Below, piece by piece: positions 1-12,486 of a stretch of 64,000 nt of DNA (position 1 is the stretch's first letter; every line of letters starts with the position of its first letter). The translations under genes were made by a program, and so were the position numbers. The DNA is from Bugula neritina (Eukaryota > Bryozoa > Gymnolaemata > Cheilostomatida > Bugulidae): positions 21,306,628-21,370,627 of the forward strand of contig OZ037767.1 of the NCBI GenBank assembly GCA_964035545.1, in the 5' to 3' direction. The notes beneath the pieces were generated by a model. The model saw only the letters and a program-made list of their open reading frames with translations. It did no database searches and was not told the origin of the DNA.

Positions 1-48
1 CATGCCAGTTGTCTGAAAGCTACTGGTATTGCAGGATAGCCTGTGTAC

Positions 49-3000
49 CTTCATCCATATCGTCCGACATGTGCTGGGTGGTCATCATCTCGTATCGCTG
101 TGAGTTCAGGGTGGTCATAGTCGTGGTGATATCAGTCCGTGGTTGTATAGTCTTGGTCAGCAGAATAGAAGACGGCTTCAACAGGCTCTGAAAACAGTAA
201 AGCAGGTGATTGAAAGAGCAACCGAGATTCTGCAGGGTGACAGAAAAGAATTACAAGGTGACTGAGAGGCTTTGCAGGGTGACTGAGAGCTTTACAGGGT
301 GACAGAAAGGCTATAAAAGACGAGCAATTGAAACACCTTTCAGGGTGATGAGGGAACTTTTATAATATAACGTGTTGATGTATTTTATATAATGGTGTGA
401 GGGAGTGTGTGCTACCAAAGAGTGTACTTGAGAGAGTTGAACAGTCGGTGTCTCTGATGATCTTGTATTACTGGGTTTATCACCATAAACTGCAGCTTAC
501 AACCGCAAGTCTTTAGAAATATTCTGACATATTACAGTATAGATATTACAGGGGATTATAGAATGGTAATGCAATGAACATGACTCTAATGGATGGATGA
601 TTAGCTCATTTTTTCTAAACGTTTCCATTAAAAACAACAATTCACCAAACTAGACGGACTTTCAAGTTCCAGTTGCAGAGAATGACGCGAGAATTTGACA
701 TTTCATGAAAGTATCAACAATTAATGACTGCCGGGAACTTTAGCCTGTCTGCCATCATCAATCAGAGTAAATCTTCATTTCATTTTACAGAAAATGTTAC
801 ATTACAAGTATGAAAAAAACCCTTTCATCCACTAATATCATAACTGGAAATAGATTAGAGGACATGGAAGTTGGTAGACTCATGTCTGGCCCCAGTAGCA
901 CTACCTGTTGTTGAGGCGGTCGCCTGGCCTCAATTATGATTGGCTCATTTTTCACAATAATCCGCGGTTCCTGTTTGGTAACCGTCACAGTCTGTATAGC
1001 CCGGGGTTTAGCCTGGGCTCCAACATTTTTGAGGCTATCAACTTCTAGAAGCTTCTACAAGCAAACAGCAGGAAAATAAAATAGTGAGTAAAATAGAGAG
1101 GAAATGCGGTGTACGTGGCTGAACTGGACTCGCCTAATCTAGAACTAAGCTGCTATGTAATGGCAGAACATATTATATCATATATAATAATAGTATGAAA
1201 ACTAACCACTATGTAACAATATAATGTATTATTATATCATATATACTAATAGTCTGAAAACAAGCCCCTATGTAACAATATAATGTATATTATATCATAT
1301 ATACTAATAGTCTAGAAACAAGGTGCTGAGTGTTAAGTAATAGTACCTTATATTGTTATATATTAAACTATCTGTACTGAGAGTATTTATATGTAAATCT
1401 ATGGAGAATCATAGGATTAGCACAGCTGGTTGATGGTCAATGCACAGAGCATTAGGAAGTGAAGTCATGATAGTTGACAGGCAGAGGCCAGTGGTTGCTC
1501 GGATTAGGGTGGTGGAAAGACGGATGGAGCTGATAAGGAGTTGGTTGTCGTACAGCAAGTTTCAGAGAATTCAAGGACCAGCATTGCCAAATCAACTTAA
1601 AATTAATCATTCCTGTCGCAACAACTTGCAATGTTCCTGTCACGCCAAAAGCCAAGCATTCTCGCATAAGTAATGTTCAAGAGGAAAGAAGGTTCAGTAG
1701 AGGAGAGGAATCTCTGATGATAAGGAGGTGACGAAAGTTTCACATGAAAACATTTCTCGACAATACTTGGCAATGACAGGCAGCATTGTTACTCTAGACA
1801 GAATGAGAGAACAGACAGCGACAGACAGCAGAAGGCTTATGTTTCCATTGCAAAGTGATGGTCCAATTGAAGGCAGGAAATATCTAGTTATTTTTATGAG
1901 CAAAAGGGAAATATTACACCTGGCTGTTAGTGCTTATTCCTCATAACAAAGTGGTATGTTTTGCATGCCAAGGCAGTTAAATGTTGACTCCGGTGTTTGA
2001 TGAGATCGGAGCAGGGAGTGAAGGGGGTGGCTGTGACTTCATCATCAACAGCAGCGTGCAATAATTAAGTCAGCATGTCAGCAGTTGATGTTCAGTAATT
2101 ATATTACAAGAAGCCCGGTGTGCTGGGTTGAAGCTATAAAAACATGCACCTGAAAATATTTATGCCTGATAGCAATTAGCATGTAAGCCGTAACAATTTA
2201 TTGTGTCTTATCCACTTTTAATTGAAAGTCTAATTGTTTCCAAATATTGCCCAGAAATTTGTTATTTTCAAAACTCATTTGCTGTGGGTGTACTGAGTGA
2301 AGAATAGATAGCTGGGTACCAGCCGAGTTGAGGTTATTTTAGCCTATCACCACGCATGAAGTTTTAAAATGTCCATAAATATAGTGATTGTTGTGTAACC
2401 ATGTGATGCAAGGTGTTATGATGCTCTGTAGTGCCAACTGAGGAGTTTAACAAACAATAAATATTAGAATATAATAGTGCGTGTTGTTTATTATATGCAG
2501 GCTATCAATCTTCCAAAGTCTACATCAGGATGCTGCCTCTGCTGACAATGCAGCAGCAGGCAACGCTGCCAGGGTCGGTTTAGTAGAACTACAACTCACT
2601 TATCAGTTTACTGTTGTCAGCAAACAACCTAACTAAATATCTGTTCACCTAATCTGTAGTGGAGTAGTGAAAGCTACACAACCCCCTGTATTTCTCCCTT
2701 CTAATAATCTTACTGAATGTATACAGAGCTCTTCACTGTGACCAAGGAGGGGAATATAATTAGACTAAGAGTAAATTCCAGACTGATATACACCTAGCAA
2801 CTATATATATAACCATATATATAATAATATATAATATAGTTACTACTCGATGCCTGGGGCTGAGCCTGGAGTTTGTCTACTGTTACTAACGACACAACTG
2901 AAGGAGCTCATTACATCACCCAACCCTACTACATTTACTGTATTTCTCTTATATCTAATCAACGTTCTCCTCCCAAACTGATGGCGTGCACAGCTAATGG

Positions 3001-6000
3001 TGTGTAACTCTTGCTTTACCAACACACTGCAGTCTAGTGTGAAGGCAGTGATGAAGTATGAGATGGCACCTCTCAGCCATCGCAGGTGCCAATTAGCAGA
3101 ATATTCTCATTTATATTAGAGCAAAAGATTAAACATTAGATTTGGAGTGCAAAGCAACTAACTGTTTGTATTCCCCTTCATACCTGGAGTTTACAGTTAA
3201 CTTAAACAATGTATACTGTTGAGTAGCTGTATCTGAACACCAACAGTAGCTGCCCATGTAACTGTCTCAGGTGGGTCTAATGACAGAACAACACACCTGT
3301 TGTATATTTGATAACAAATCAAGTCTTTGATTTCACGGTGGGTAGTAATTAAATTGCAACAGAGCAGCAGTGGGAATAGTTTCACTTGAGGCCTGTGTGT
3401 AATTATACAGAGTCTAGGTGTTGGGGAACAATTCCCTGATTCATCTCTGCACTAATTGCTGTCACTTTCTATACTCCAACCAGCACTGTTGTAGATGAGT
3501 TCACACAGAGTGTATAGAGGCAGTATATAGAGTATATACTCTCTGTATACACACTGTATATTATACAGACAGTATACAGAGAGTATATTATACAGAGTGT
3601 ATACACATACACCCACTGCTACTGAATAGACATGTCATTAAGTTTTACTAGCTGTTTTATTGTGTAATCATTGCAATATTACATTGGATAGTTTTCAGTG
3701 GTTTCATCATAGGGAGATGAGGTTGGCCGATTATCAGCCAATAGCTGCTATCACCAAACAAACACCTTATCGCTGGGGATAAGCCAGTTTCTAAGCATAA
3801 CGCTACTCTTGTAATAGCAACCTTTAAGTTACAGTGAAAAGTCTGCCAACAAAATCAAAACTTGATTTCAACACCTGAGTACAAGGTGTGATGCAACTCT
3901 AGCTGTACTTTGGAAAGCTGTGAGGGTTTCACAGAGAGGAAAGGAGTTGTGTGATTGGTTAAAGCAGACCATCACCCCAAGGGCTGTCGCACTTTGGTTT
4001 GTGATGTGGCTGTCCAGGGTTGCTGCCTATCATTCATTGCGTAACACAGCAACACAGCAAACAACAACAGATATGATATGTTGTTACTGGCAGTAAACAA
4101 TGAGGCAGCATCAGCTGATGATCTGGCAACATGTTGCATCACTGAGTTAAAATGGCAGCAAAAAGAGTAGTTATTGCTGCATAGCCAAGTGGTGTCTATG
4201 AATAGAGGTAAGGAGTTGGTGGAATAGTGTCATTTGCTGTCACAGTTCCGGTAATGGTTAATGTGGGGCCGTCTGGTGAAAAGTGCCACACCAAGACTGC
4301 ACACTAGAACACAAGCTATGAGTACACAACAGCTGTGTTCTAGTGTGCCGGTGTAAGACACTAGACAGCGTAACTGTGTGAACCACTGCACATGTGGCGA
4401 TGACTACGTCACTCTGTATATAGTCAGACATGTTGTTGGATAGTGATAAGGAGTGAGTAGAAATGTCTCATGTATACTCAGCCAACACAAATCTAACTAA
4501 CAATTTCAAACACTAATTACTGAAAACTATTATGGCTTGCATTCACCATTCAGTGGGCTGTAGAATATGACCTTGACATACGTACTGGGCATATGGTGGG
4601 TCCAGTGTGCTCTTCGAGAGTGATCCGTCGGGAGAGAGTCTCGTTCCTCAGCGCCAACAAACTGTTCTCCACTTCGATGGGGGCGGCCATCTTGCCAATA
4701 GAGTAACTGTGCTCGGACTTCACCACCGGGTGGGTCGACGCCTCCGTCATCATCTTGTCATTCAAAACCGGGTCATCGAAAATGTCTAGCCAATCAGGAC
4801 TCATGTCGTAGCAGCTCTCCTGAAATATAATATTAGACTCATGAGTGATTTATGCCTGCGAGTTAGCTGACTGTAGTTGGTGATAGGAATAGAGTAACTC
4901 TACTAGCAGATGTGTACATTCCCAGCTTATCACTAGTTTCACTCCAGTCTTTAGGAAAACAACTGATAAAAAAGTCATGTTGACTTTTCAATAGAAAAAG
5001 CTGGTTTATTACTAAAACTTACATAAAAAGGCAGGCATTTAATTTCTTCTAAACATGAAACACATGTAGAAAATTTAATTCCACCTTGACTTAAGACTAC
5101 TCAGTACAGTGCATCTAGTGCAAGTCGGACATTCTAAGCTGGCCAGTGGCTATGATAAACTGACAATGAGTACTACAAAATCTCATAGTTCAAACTACAC
5201 CAGAGTCATGAAATCTCTTTCCTATAAACTATCTTGCCATATCATTATAGATGTAGGAGGTTATCCACCGTCATAACATTAATTTGAATAAAAGGAACAT
5301 TGTTTGGCAAATTAGAAATTCTAGCACCTTACAGAAGTCTGTATACATCCTATAAGAAGTGGCAACTAGTAGCCACTCTATCCACAAGCCAAGCTACTTA
5401 GAAACAATACTGTATTTAGAAACCTAATGCCTGGTATTAACATATCTGGAAAGACTTAGAATCAACCATTCTGAATAACAAATATTTTTCCCTAATTTTG
5501 AAAACTCACAATTTTGCTAAAACATGCATTTTGGCAGATGACTGTGTGCATATTAAATTTCTGACAAGACGGGGTACTGCAGAAGCGCTAAAAATTAGCA
5601 GAAACATTTGCAGTTTATAAATAATAGATCTCAAGACCATACAAGCAAGACATTACCACTATACCAGCAGATGAAACTATACCAACACATCACCAAATAA
5701 AGAGATTACGAGACCTAATCTGGTGTCACTTTACTAAACAGCAATTTTATAGTCCTTGCAGAAGAATGTAGCACAACTGTACTGATAATGTCAAGGAGTG
5801 AACAACCTCAACAACATAGCAAAATGACATATTTGGAAATTTATTCAGAATAAAATTATCAAGAGCTATATTGGAGTCCATGATGACGTTTGTTAATTTT
5901 CTCTACAAATTTATGATAAATTTCTGGTTACTGTTTTCAACTGGGGCAGGTGAATCAGATGAGCTCAATGAATCAGAGGGACTCAATATATCAGGCAATA

Positions 6001-6888
6001 CAAAAACAAGCCTCTAGATACATGTTACATATTATATGAGTGAACAATCATTAATCAGTTAATAATTAACTTTATCCTCCAATAATTGATAGTTAGATGT
6101 ATTTATAAAGGTCAAAGAGCTAGCTAGGACTGCTTTCTAAGCTTTTAGAAACAATTGACTACACAAAATCATTATTGTAACCTATAAATAAAAATGTGAC
6201 CAATAATTCTATTGACATACAATATCAATTTGAATTAGTAAATTGATCAGGTAACTTAAAGTATAATCCATTTATTTTAAATGATTACCTATAAATAATA
6301 CGTATCAACTTCAAGTCTAATATTAATTATAATTAAAATGCTATACACATTTTAATTTGATTCTAGAATAAAATCTAACTACAAGTAGTGAAGTAGTACA
6401 ACCACTAAAAGTGCAAGGACGAAAAATCGTAAAACTAATATTGAGAATTCAATTGTAACTTTTAAATTTACAATAATAACATATATATTATTGTTCTGCT
6501 ATCATCATGATCATGTCACGATTAGGATTATCATTATGATACTGATAATTGATTTTCATTATCATTGTGATTGTGATTATGAATATGATAACATTAACTA
6601 AACAACTACTGCCTAAAAGTAAATCCATTACATTTAATTTAAAAAAAACACATTTAGAAAAAATTCAAACACTTACACTTACAGATACTAAAAATAAATA
6701 CTCACCAGGTCTAAGTTTGCGTGGTCGAAATCATCATCATTAGGCTGATTATCATTAAGATCGCTCAGCACCGAGCTCTTCAGCACTTCATCGTAAGCCA
6801 TGTCCATCTCCATTTGCAGCATACTTATACTAGTTAAATCACTCTCGTCCATTTCAGAAAGCCGGTCAGTATATCCAGAATTATCCAT
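49..6888 (-). CDS. CREB3-like (OASIS family) bZIP transcription factor, N-terminal part
   Basis: Four coding exons are readable: 6888-6706, 4819-4582, 1044-905 and 187-49; all junctions are GT-AG and the frame stays open (about 233 residues). The start is the ATG at 6888, which opens an acidic stretch (MDNSGYTDRLSEMDESDL). Exon 2 reads SPDWLDIFDDPVLNDK followed by VVKSEHSYSIG. In vertebrate CREB3L proteins an LLNDP-type motif is likewise followed by an AEHSYSL-type motif in the activation domain. Exon 3 carries two K-x-E-P sites (TKQEP, VKNEP), a typical SUMO-type context in this family. Exon 4 is Thr- and Met-rich. Members of the family are ER-membrane bZIP activators released by proteolysis. 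Here the bZIP and membrane segment are not visible and would lie beyond base 1, so the assignment rests on N-terminal motifs only. The donor at 49/48 (GAAG|GTACAC) is weaker than the others. Another acidic bZIP activator is possible. Confidence 0.5.
905..4581 (-). other. CREB3-like intron 2 and neighbouring non-coding DNA
   Basis: Between exon 3 and exon 2 lie about 3.5 kb without a supportable gene. It holds an imperfect ~62-bp direct repeat at 1155-1322 (about 2.7 copies built around ATATCATATATACTAATAGT) and a palindromic cluster of TATACAGAGAGTATAT-type words at 3520-3605. Short ORFs here show no family motif or codon pattern. The next intron (4820-6705) is plain AT-rich sequence. Confidence 0.5.
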
Positions 6889-8202
6889 CAAAGGGAATAA
6901 ATCCCAGTTATTTAAAGTTTTTCCTTCAGTATGACATATGAAGGTCCGAAAGATAAAATGGTGAGGGTTTAAAAAACCACTCACAACAACCTAAACACTA
7001 AACAGCTGGTTGGAGAAAGGAATTACCCATTCATTATCACAACGGGAAACAGTCACTTCAATAATGATTGGACTATAAATGCCGCACACGCCCATTTGTT
7101 AATACAGTATTCGACCCTGACACTGGCTGTAATCTGTACAATTGTTATTGCGAGCATTTACTTAGAGTCCTCGATATTATATCAAAACATCTGAGGATCA
7201 TCATTGTTCAGCACAGTGTGATCGTTCAGCAGAGTCATCATAATCAGGTTAAACTAAAACTGTAAAAGTAAAAGGTTTAAGTTTTGAGGTATAAATTAGT
7301 AGAAGTTCACTCTAACTCTGATGCACGCTGAATTGACAATAATAATATAAATAATACGCATATCATAAAATTATCAATGAGTGTAACTGTATATTACTCT
7401 GAATAACACATAATGATTATGATTATTATTACTTTTTGTTTTATATTTTAAGAATAAGTATCACTTCAGTATGAGTTATCACTTAACAGTTATGTCATTG
7501 TGATTGAATGAATGAATTTGAATGTTATACTTATTGTTTTAGTTTATGTTTCAGTTTTAGCCGAATGCCAAACTCAATCTTGAAGTTAATCACAATCAAT
7601 ATGAGTATCACAATGTGAATGTAAAACTAAAGTAATTGCAAAAATACGAATATCATAATATTAATTAATAACAATATGAATAAGAAATATTTCTTATTTT
7701 AACACATTGACATACGTAGTACTAATATTAAATTTAATTATTTTTAATTTTGATATTTCTCATTGATATTCAATGTTTGAATTAATAATAATGATATTTG
7801 TATTTATAGTCATTTTTGTAGTCATTTTATAAAATGATTTGATATTTGAAATCTTATTATTTTAATTATAATTATATATTGAGTATTTTATTCTCTAACA
7901 TTTATTTACCTTTGTTTGAAAGTTCTAGCTTTTATCATAGTTTTTGTTGGGCCATACTTTAATTTTACTACTTGTTTTGCCTTTTACTTGAAGTCATAAT
8001 TTGGAAGCTGTTTATTTTAAATATCAGTATTTGTAATTTGACCTATGTTAAACACACCTATTGTAGAGCTTGTTAGCATCTTGAATGTCTAAACTGTTAC
8101 CATTTGCAGGCTGTAAGCATTTATATACCTGCCAACAATAAACTTTCAGTTATCCATTTCATGTACTAATTTTAAATCAGTCATTCTTATAGTTTATATA
8201 AA
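6889..8202. other. Divergent intergenic region between CREB3-like and CYB5R4
   Basis: About 1.3 kb separates the two start codons, which point away from each other, so both promoters and 5' UTRs must lie here or further out. The sequence is strongly AT-rich with no coding signal. No TATA box, initiator or CpG-rich block could be assigned with confidence. Confidence 0.5.
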
Positions 8203-11200
8203 ATGAATTCATCTAATACGCCTAACTTTCCTGCTTTGAACTCTCCACAAAGGCAAGGAAATGCAACAGGGTCTGGGAGAAATAAAGTGGCACTACCTAA
8301 AGGCCGATCACTTATGGATTGGATTCGACTTGGTGAATATTTATGATAAACTATTTTGAAATTGTGCACCAGGGAAACTGACCATATTTCTGCACAGCCA
8401 CTTTCATAAAACCAAACATTAAAGTTTTTGTAATGGCAACAAAAGACCTCACATATTTTAAGATAATTTAAATTAAAAACTTTTATGAAATTATTGCTTT
8501 AACGCTTTTTTACTGTATTTTGGTTAAGGCAACAGTGGTGCTGATCTTACTGGAGTTGGAGGCAGGTTGATTCGTGTCACCCCGGAGGAGCTGGGGAAAC
8601 ATAACACACCTGATGACTGCTGGATGGCAATAAATGGTAGCTGTTGTTATTCTGTATATAATGGGTTGCAGCTACTGCATCAATCCTATAAGTTTATGTT
8701 AATAGTTATATCTTGCTAGCAGCTTGCTAATTTAAGTCTTTGTTTAATTATTCAAGTTAGTGATTTTAAATGCTTTTAACTCACTAAACTCAATCTCGCA
8801 CCTGGTCACTTACACACTTACTCACTCACTAGTCAACTAATCAATCACTATAACTCACTCACTACTTTCTCAGTAGTCAACCATATTGACTACTAATCAC
8901 TACTAACTCACTCACTTCATCACTCACTCACTAAATAGCTCAGTCACCCAGTCATACACTCACTATGCATTTCACTCACATATTAAGCTCTCACTTAATT
9001 ATCTACCCAAACAATATTTACATAATATATTGTTATATATTTATTTAGTTAACCAGTTTATTTTGTCACAGTTGTCCATGCCTTAGTAAGTTAGCTGTCT
9101 ACCATTTGTTATAACATTGGTCCTATGGTGTATCCAGGTGCTGTTTATAATATAAGTCATTACTGTGAATTTCATCCTGGAGGGATAGCGGAAATAATGA
9201 AAGGAGCTGGTAAAGATGGCACCCGGTTATTCAATGAGGTCTGAGATATGTATTAGCACAATTATTCTACACCTTGTATTATGAGCATCTGGGGTGGAGT
9301 ATATTGAGACACAATATGTTTAGAGCTGGAAATAATCTCAACTCTGATTGGCTACAGGTGCACCGCTGGGTAAACTATGACTCCATGCTGAAGAAATGTC
9401 TAGTAGGAAAGTTAGTCACTGAAAGTATATTCAAAAGTCCAGCCCAGTATGGAAACTTGTTAGCTCCACCTCGAGGTACAAAAATGTTTTACCTTCAATA
9501 TAGTAAATTTGCTAGTGAATTTCAAGACAGTACTGACTAAATTTCGAAATTTGTAAATTTAATAATTGCAAATTGTTATAGCATGCGAGGTTTTGTACTG
9601 TAAAATGAGACCATTATTTATTACATTTTAATTTCCCTCAAAATTTTACAGCTGTTGGCACTAATTTATCTACTGTTAACAAACCGCAAGCAAGTAACAC
9701 TGGAGTTGGCTCCTCTTCATTGGCACTTCCATTTTCTCGTCCAATAGTCCCAAACCGGCCAAGGTGGGTTATATTAGCTGTTTTGTTGGTTTAAATGCCA
9801 ACTTCTTTATACTGATTGTTTAGATGTTTGGTTTTCTAGAATTTTCTATGTTAGAATTCAGACTGTAAAAGTGAGTGTATTCTATATTCATGCTAGATAC
9901 TATTGGAGTTAGAGGTTGAGTATGTTATATATACATGTTAGATACTATCGGAGTTAGAGGTTGAGTATATTCTATGTTCTATGTTAGATATGACTACTAC
10001 CAGAATGAAAGTTCGGTTAAACTGTCAATCTACACTCGCACTCCTGAGATTTGCTCTGAACATCTAATATTGGAAAGACCTGGTGGTAACATCAGGATCA
10101 CTGTTTATCTTCCATCCAACAAACTTTACAGACTACACATCGGTTAGTTGACTCTTAGCGCCCTGCTGACTTTCTATTCCTTGGGACAGCGCTGAGCACT
10201 TTTCTAAATCTAACAGTTGTCAAGGTTTCAATTTAAACTCAGTATTTTTGGAAAATTTTCTAAAAATTCAATGCTTTGTGTAAAGGTTTTTCAGTTTTTT
10301 AGTAACAGATTTTAACTTTGAAGTTATCTCCTCACAAATGATGTTTTATTGCAGCTCCTGACCACAAGCTTCTGCTCAGCTGCAAGATACAATCTGCAGT
10401 CTCTACGGGTAAACTTGAATTTGAGTTTCTCAAATCAGAAAAAGGGTTGAAATGGACTCAGTTGGGAAAATTTCTACCACAGCATGATACAATACAGGAT
10501 AGAGCTGATAGTAGTCCTATGCTGACCAATGTAACTGAGAGTGTAACTACTAGTACTAGCAGTGCAGTTACTGACAGTATAAGTAATAGTAGAACTACTG
10601 CTACCGACTGTCAAGTTACTGAAACTGACAGTGGAAGTACTAATACTGTAGCTGGTGCTACTGATTTTATTCAATGTAGAATATCGGAAGTCCTGCCTCT
10701 CACACATGATACCAATCTGTATACACTCAAGTTACCAGAAGGCTATCACATGGAGGTACCTACAGGGCATCATCTCAGACTAAAAGCATCTATTTTAGGT
10801 CAGTTTGCAGTTTGAGTGAAAGCTAGAGTAGTTAGCTTACTGTATGCTTTATGTACTATGCTAATACACACCTACAGTTCGTATGTCAGACTATGTCCTT
10901 GGTAGTGGTGTGTCGCCTTATAAACCCAGGTCAAAACCCAGGTCAACACTCAGGTCAATACCCAGGTCAATACCCAGGTCAATACTTGTTCTGGCTAAAC
11001 ATGGGGACCTAGAGTTTGAATGATTCCAACAATAAAGGGTTAAATTAGTGAATAATTTCTTTTAAGGAACTACTTTAACAAAGCCCTATTTTCGTTGGCA
11101 AGTACAGATATTCACAGCATGGCAGTTGCGAACAGTGATATGATGTTGGTATTGGATGTTATGTTACCATGTGTATTTTACTTGAAGGTATGGAAATTAT

Positions 11201-12486
11201 CAGGAGTTACACCCCCGTTCATCTATTAGAGCTTTCTGAAAGCAAAGAAATTTTCAATTCGGTGTTATACTTAATTATAAAGATATACAAAGATGGGGCA
11301 TTCACACAGCATTTGCAGTCACTAACAGTTGGTAAGTCACTGAACGACTGTGGGTGAGTGGTAATGACAACCACCAACAGTGATTGATTGTGACAGTAAA
11401 CGATAATGAGTGAGTGATAGCGACTGGCAGTGGCTAAGTGATCATGGCAGTGATTACAGTGGGACAGGCAGTGCATGTTAATGGTACACTCTCGTCCTGT
11501 GTTTCTCGATCAGTGTAAACTTTATCTGATGCCTTTTGTTTCAGGAGATACGATTCCAGTTAGTCACCATATAGGAACGTTTGACATGGCAGAGGCCAGC
11601 CTGTGTTCAAAGATGCTGTTGCTAGCTGCTGGTACTGGGCTGACGCCTATGATTAAGATTATTTTGCACAACGTGGCTAAAGATAAACCCACCCATCTCG
11701 TTTGCTTTAACAAAACTGAGTCTGACATTCTGTGGAGAAAGGAGCTAGACTCTCTAGCCAGCAGGGGGTGCGTGCATTGTGGTAGTTATCTCTCTTGTTT
11801 GTTTTAAACTTCATGTTCCTTTAATACTATAACTGTAGCCACCCCAAGGCTTCAATTGTGAAAAGTTCAGCTCACAGATTAGTAGGCTTATAGTGATTAG
11901 TTTATAGTTGGTTTAGATGACAACCAACTATGTTATCTGCTGATTAGAATACAAGCTTGCTGTAAACTTCCATTATTATAATAATATATAATGTGATGGT
12001 TACTAAGATGTATGTTTATTATTACATTCAATATTTTATTATATAATACAATAGCACTTTTCTCCATCTTTAGGTCTCTCCAGGTGACGCATGTGCTCTC
12101 CAAACCGGACTCTGAGTGGGCGGGGCTCACGGGTAGAATAAACCAGGACATGCTACTTCAGTTCTTACCTCCAGAATCTAAAGACACTACTTTCGTCGCT
12201 GCCTGTGGACCTATTCTCTTCTCACAGCTTTGTTTGAGGTAAGCATTGTTTAGGTGTGGTGCTCTGTATGGTTATATCTAAAGGGGCGGTGCTCAGGGTG
12301 GTTATGTCTAAAGGGGCGGTACTCTGTATGGTTATGTCTAAAGGGGCGGTACTCTGTATGATTATATCTAGAAGCTAAACTGTGAACAGGTATAATCAAT
12401 AATATGAACATTATGTGATTGATCGTTTTAGTTACCTCAAGAAAATGGATTGTGAGGATAAAAGAATCCACATCTTTCAAGAATAG
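8203..12486 (+). CDS. CYB5R4: Cytochrome b5 reductase 4 (Ncb5or), cytochrome b5 / CS / b5-reductase fusion
   Basis: Eleven exons: 8203-8332, 8529-8636, 9138-9238, 9358-9475, 9652-9763, 9988-10142, 10355-10798, 11188-11331, 11545-11767, 12074-12238, 12432-12486. They join in frame to 584 aa (human about 521). The family is a soluble, ER-associated NAD(P)H haem reductase. The N terminus has the diagnostic KGRSLMDWIRL. The cytochrome b5 domain has axial histidines in FHPGG (His92) and VHRWVNYDSML (His115). A CS domain covers about residues 190-290. The reductase part has the flavin motif RSYTPV (about 395-400), the nucleotide-binding AAGTGLTPM (about 465) and a C-terminal CGP (about 556). Exon 7 holds a Ser/Thr-rich insert (about residues 293-342) between CS and reductase domains that the human protein lacks. 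The start is chosen because it directly precedes the conserved N-terminal block. An AATAAA at 12712 could serve as polyadenylation signal. Confidence 0.95.
8755..8990. repeat. Degenerate (TCAC/ACTCACT) repeat in CYB5R4 intron 2
   Basis: Successive ACTCACTC, CACTCACT and TCAATCACT words, imperfectly spaced; low-complexity intronic sequence. Confidence 0.6.
10927..10988. repeat. ~14-bp minisatellite in CYB5R4 intron 7
   Basis: About five tandem units of CAGGTCAATACC with small changes. Each unit contains CAGGT, a donor-like word, but lies well inside the intron. Confidence 0.75.
12255..12375. repeat. ~30-bp minisatellite in CYB5R4 intron 10
   Basis: Three to four units containing TCTAAAGGGGCGGTACTCTG and TATGGTTAT. 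The array begins just after the exon 10 donor and fills much of the 193-bp intron. Confidence 0.75.

Noticed and set aside
797-904. Extension of CREB3-like exon 3 past the CAG|GTAGTG donor to the stop near 797
   Set aside because: Ending at 905 gives phase 0, which matches exon 4 at 187; the read-through ends in a low-complexity tail. An alternative isoform is not excluded.
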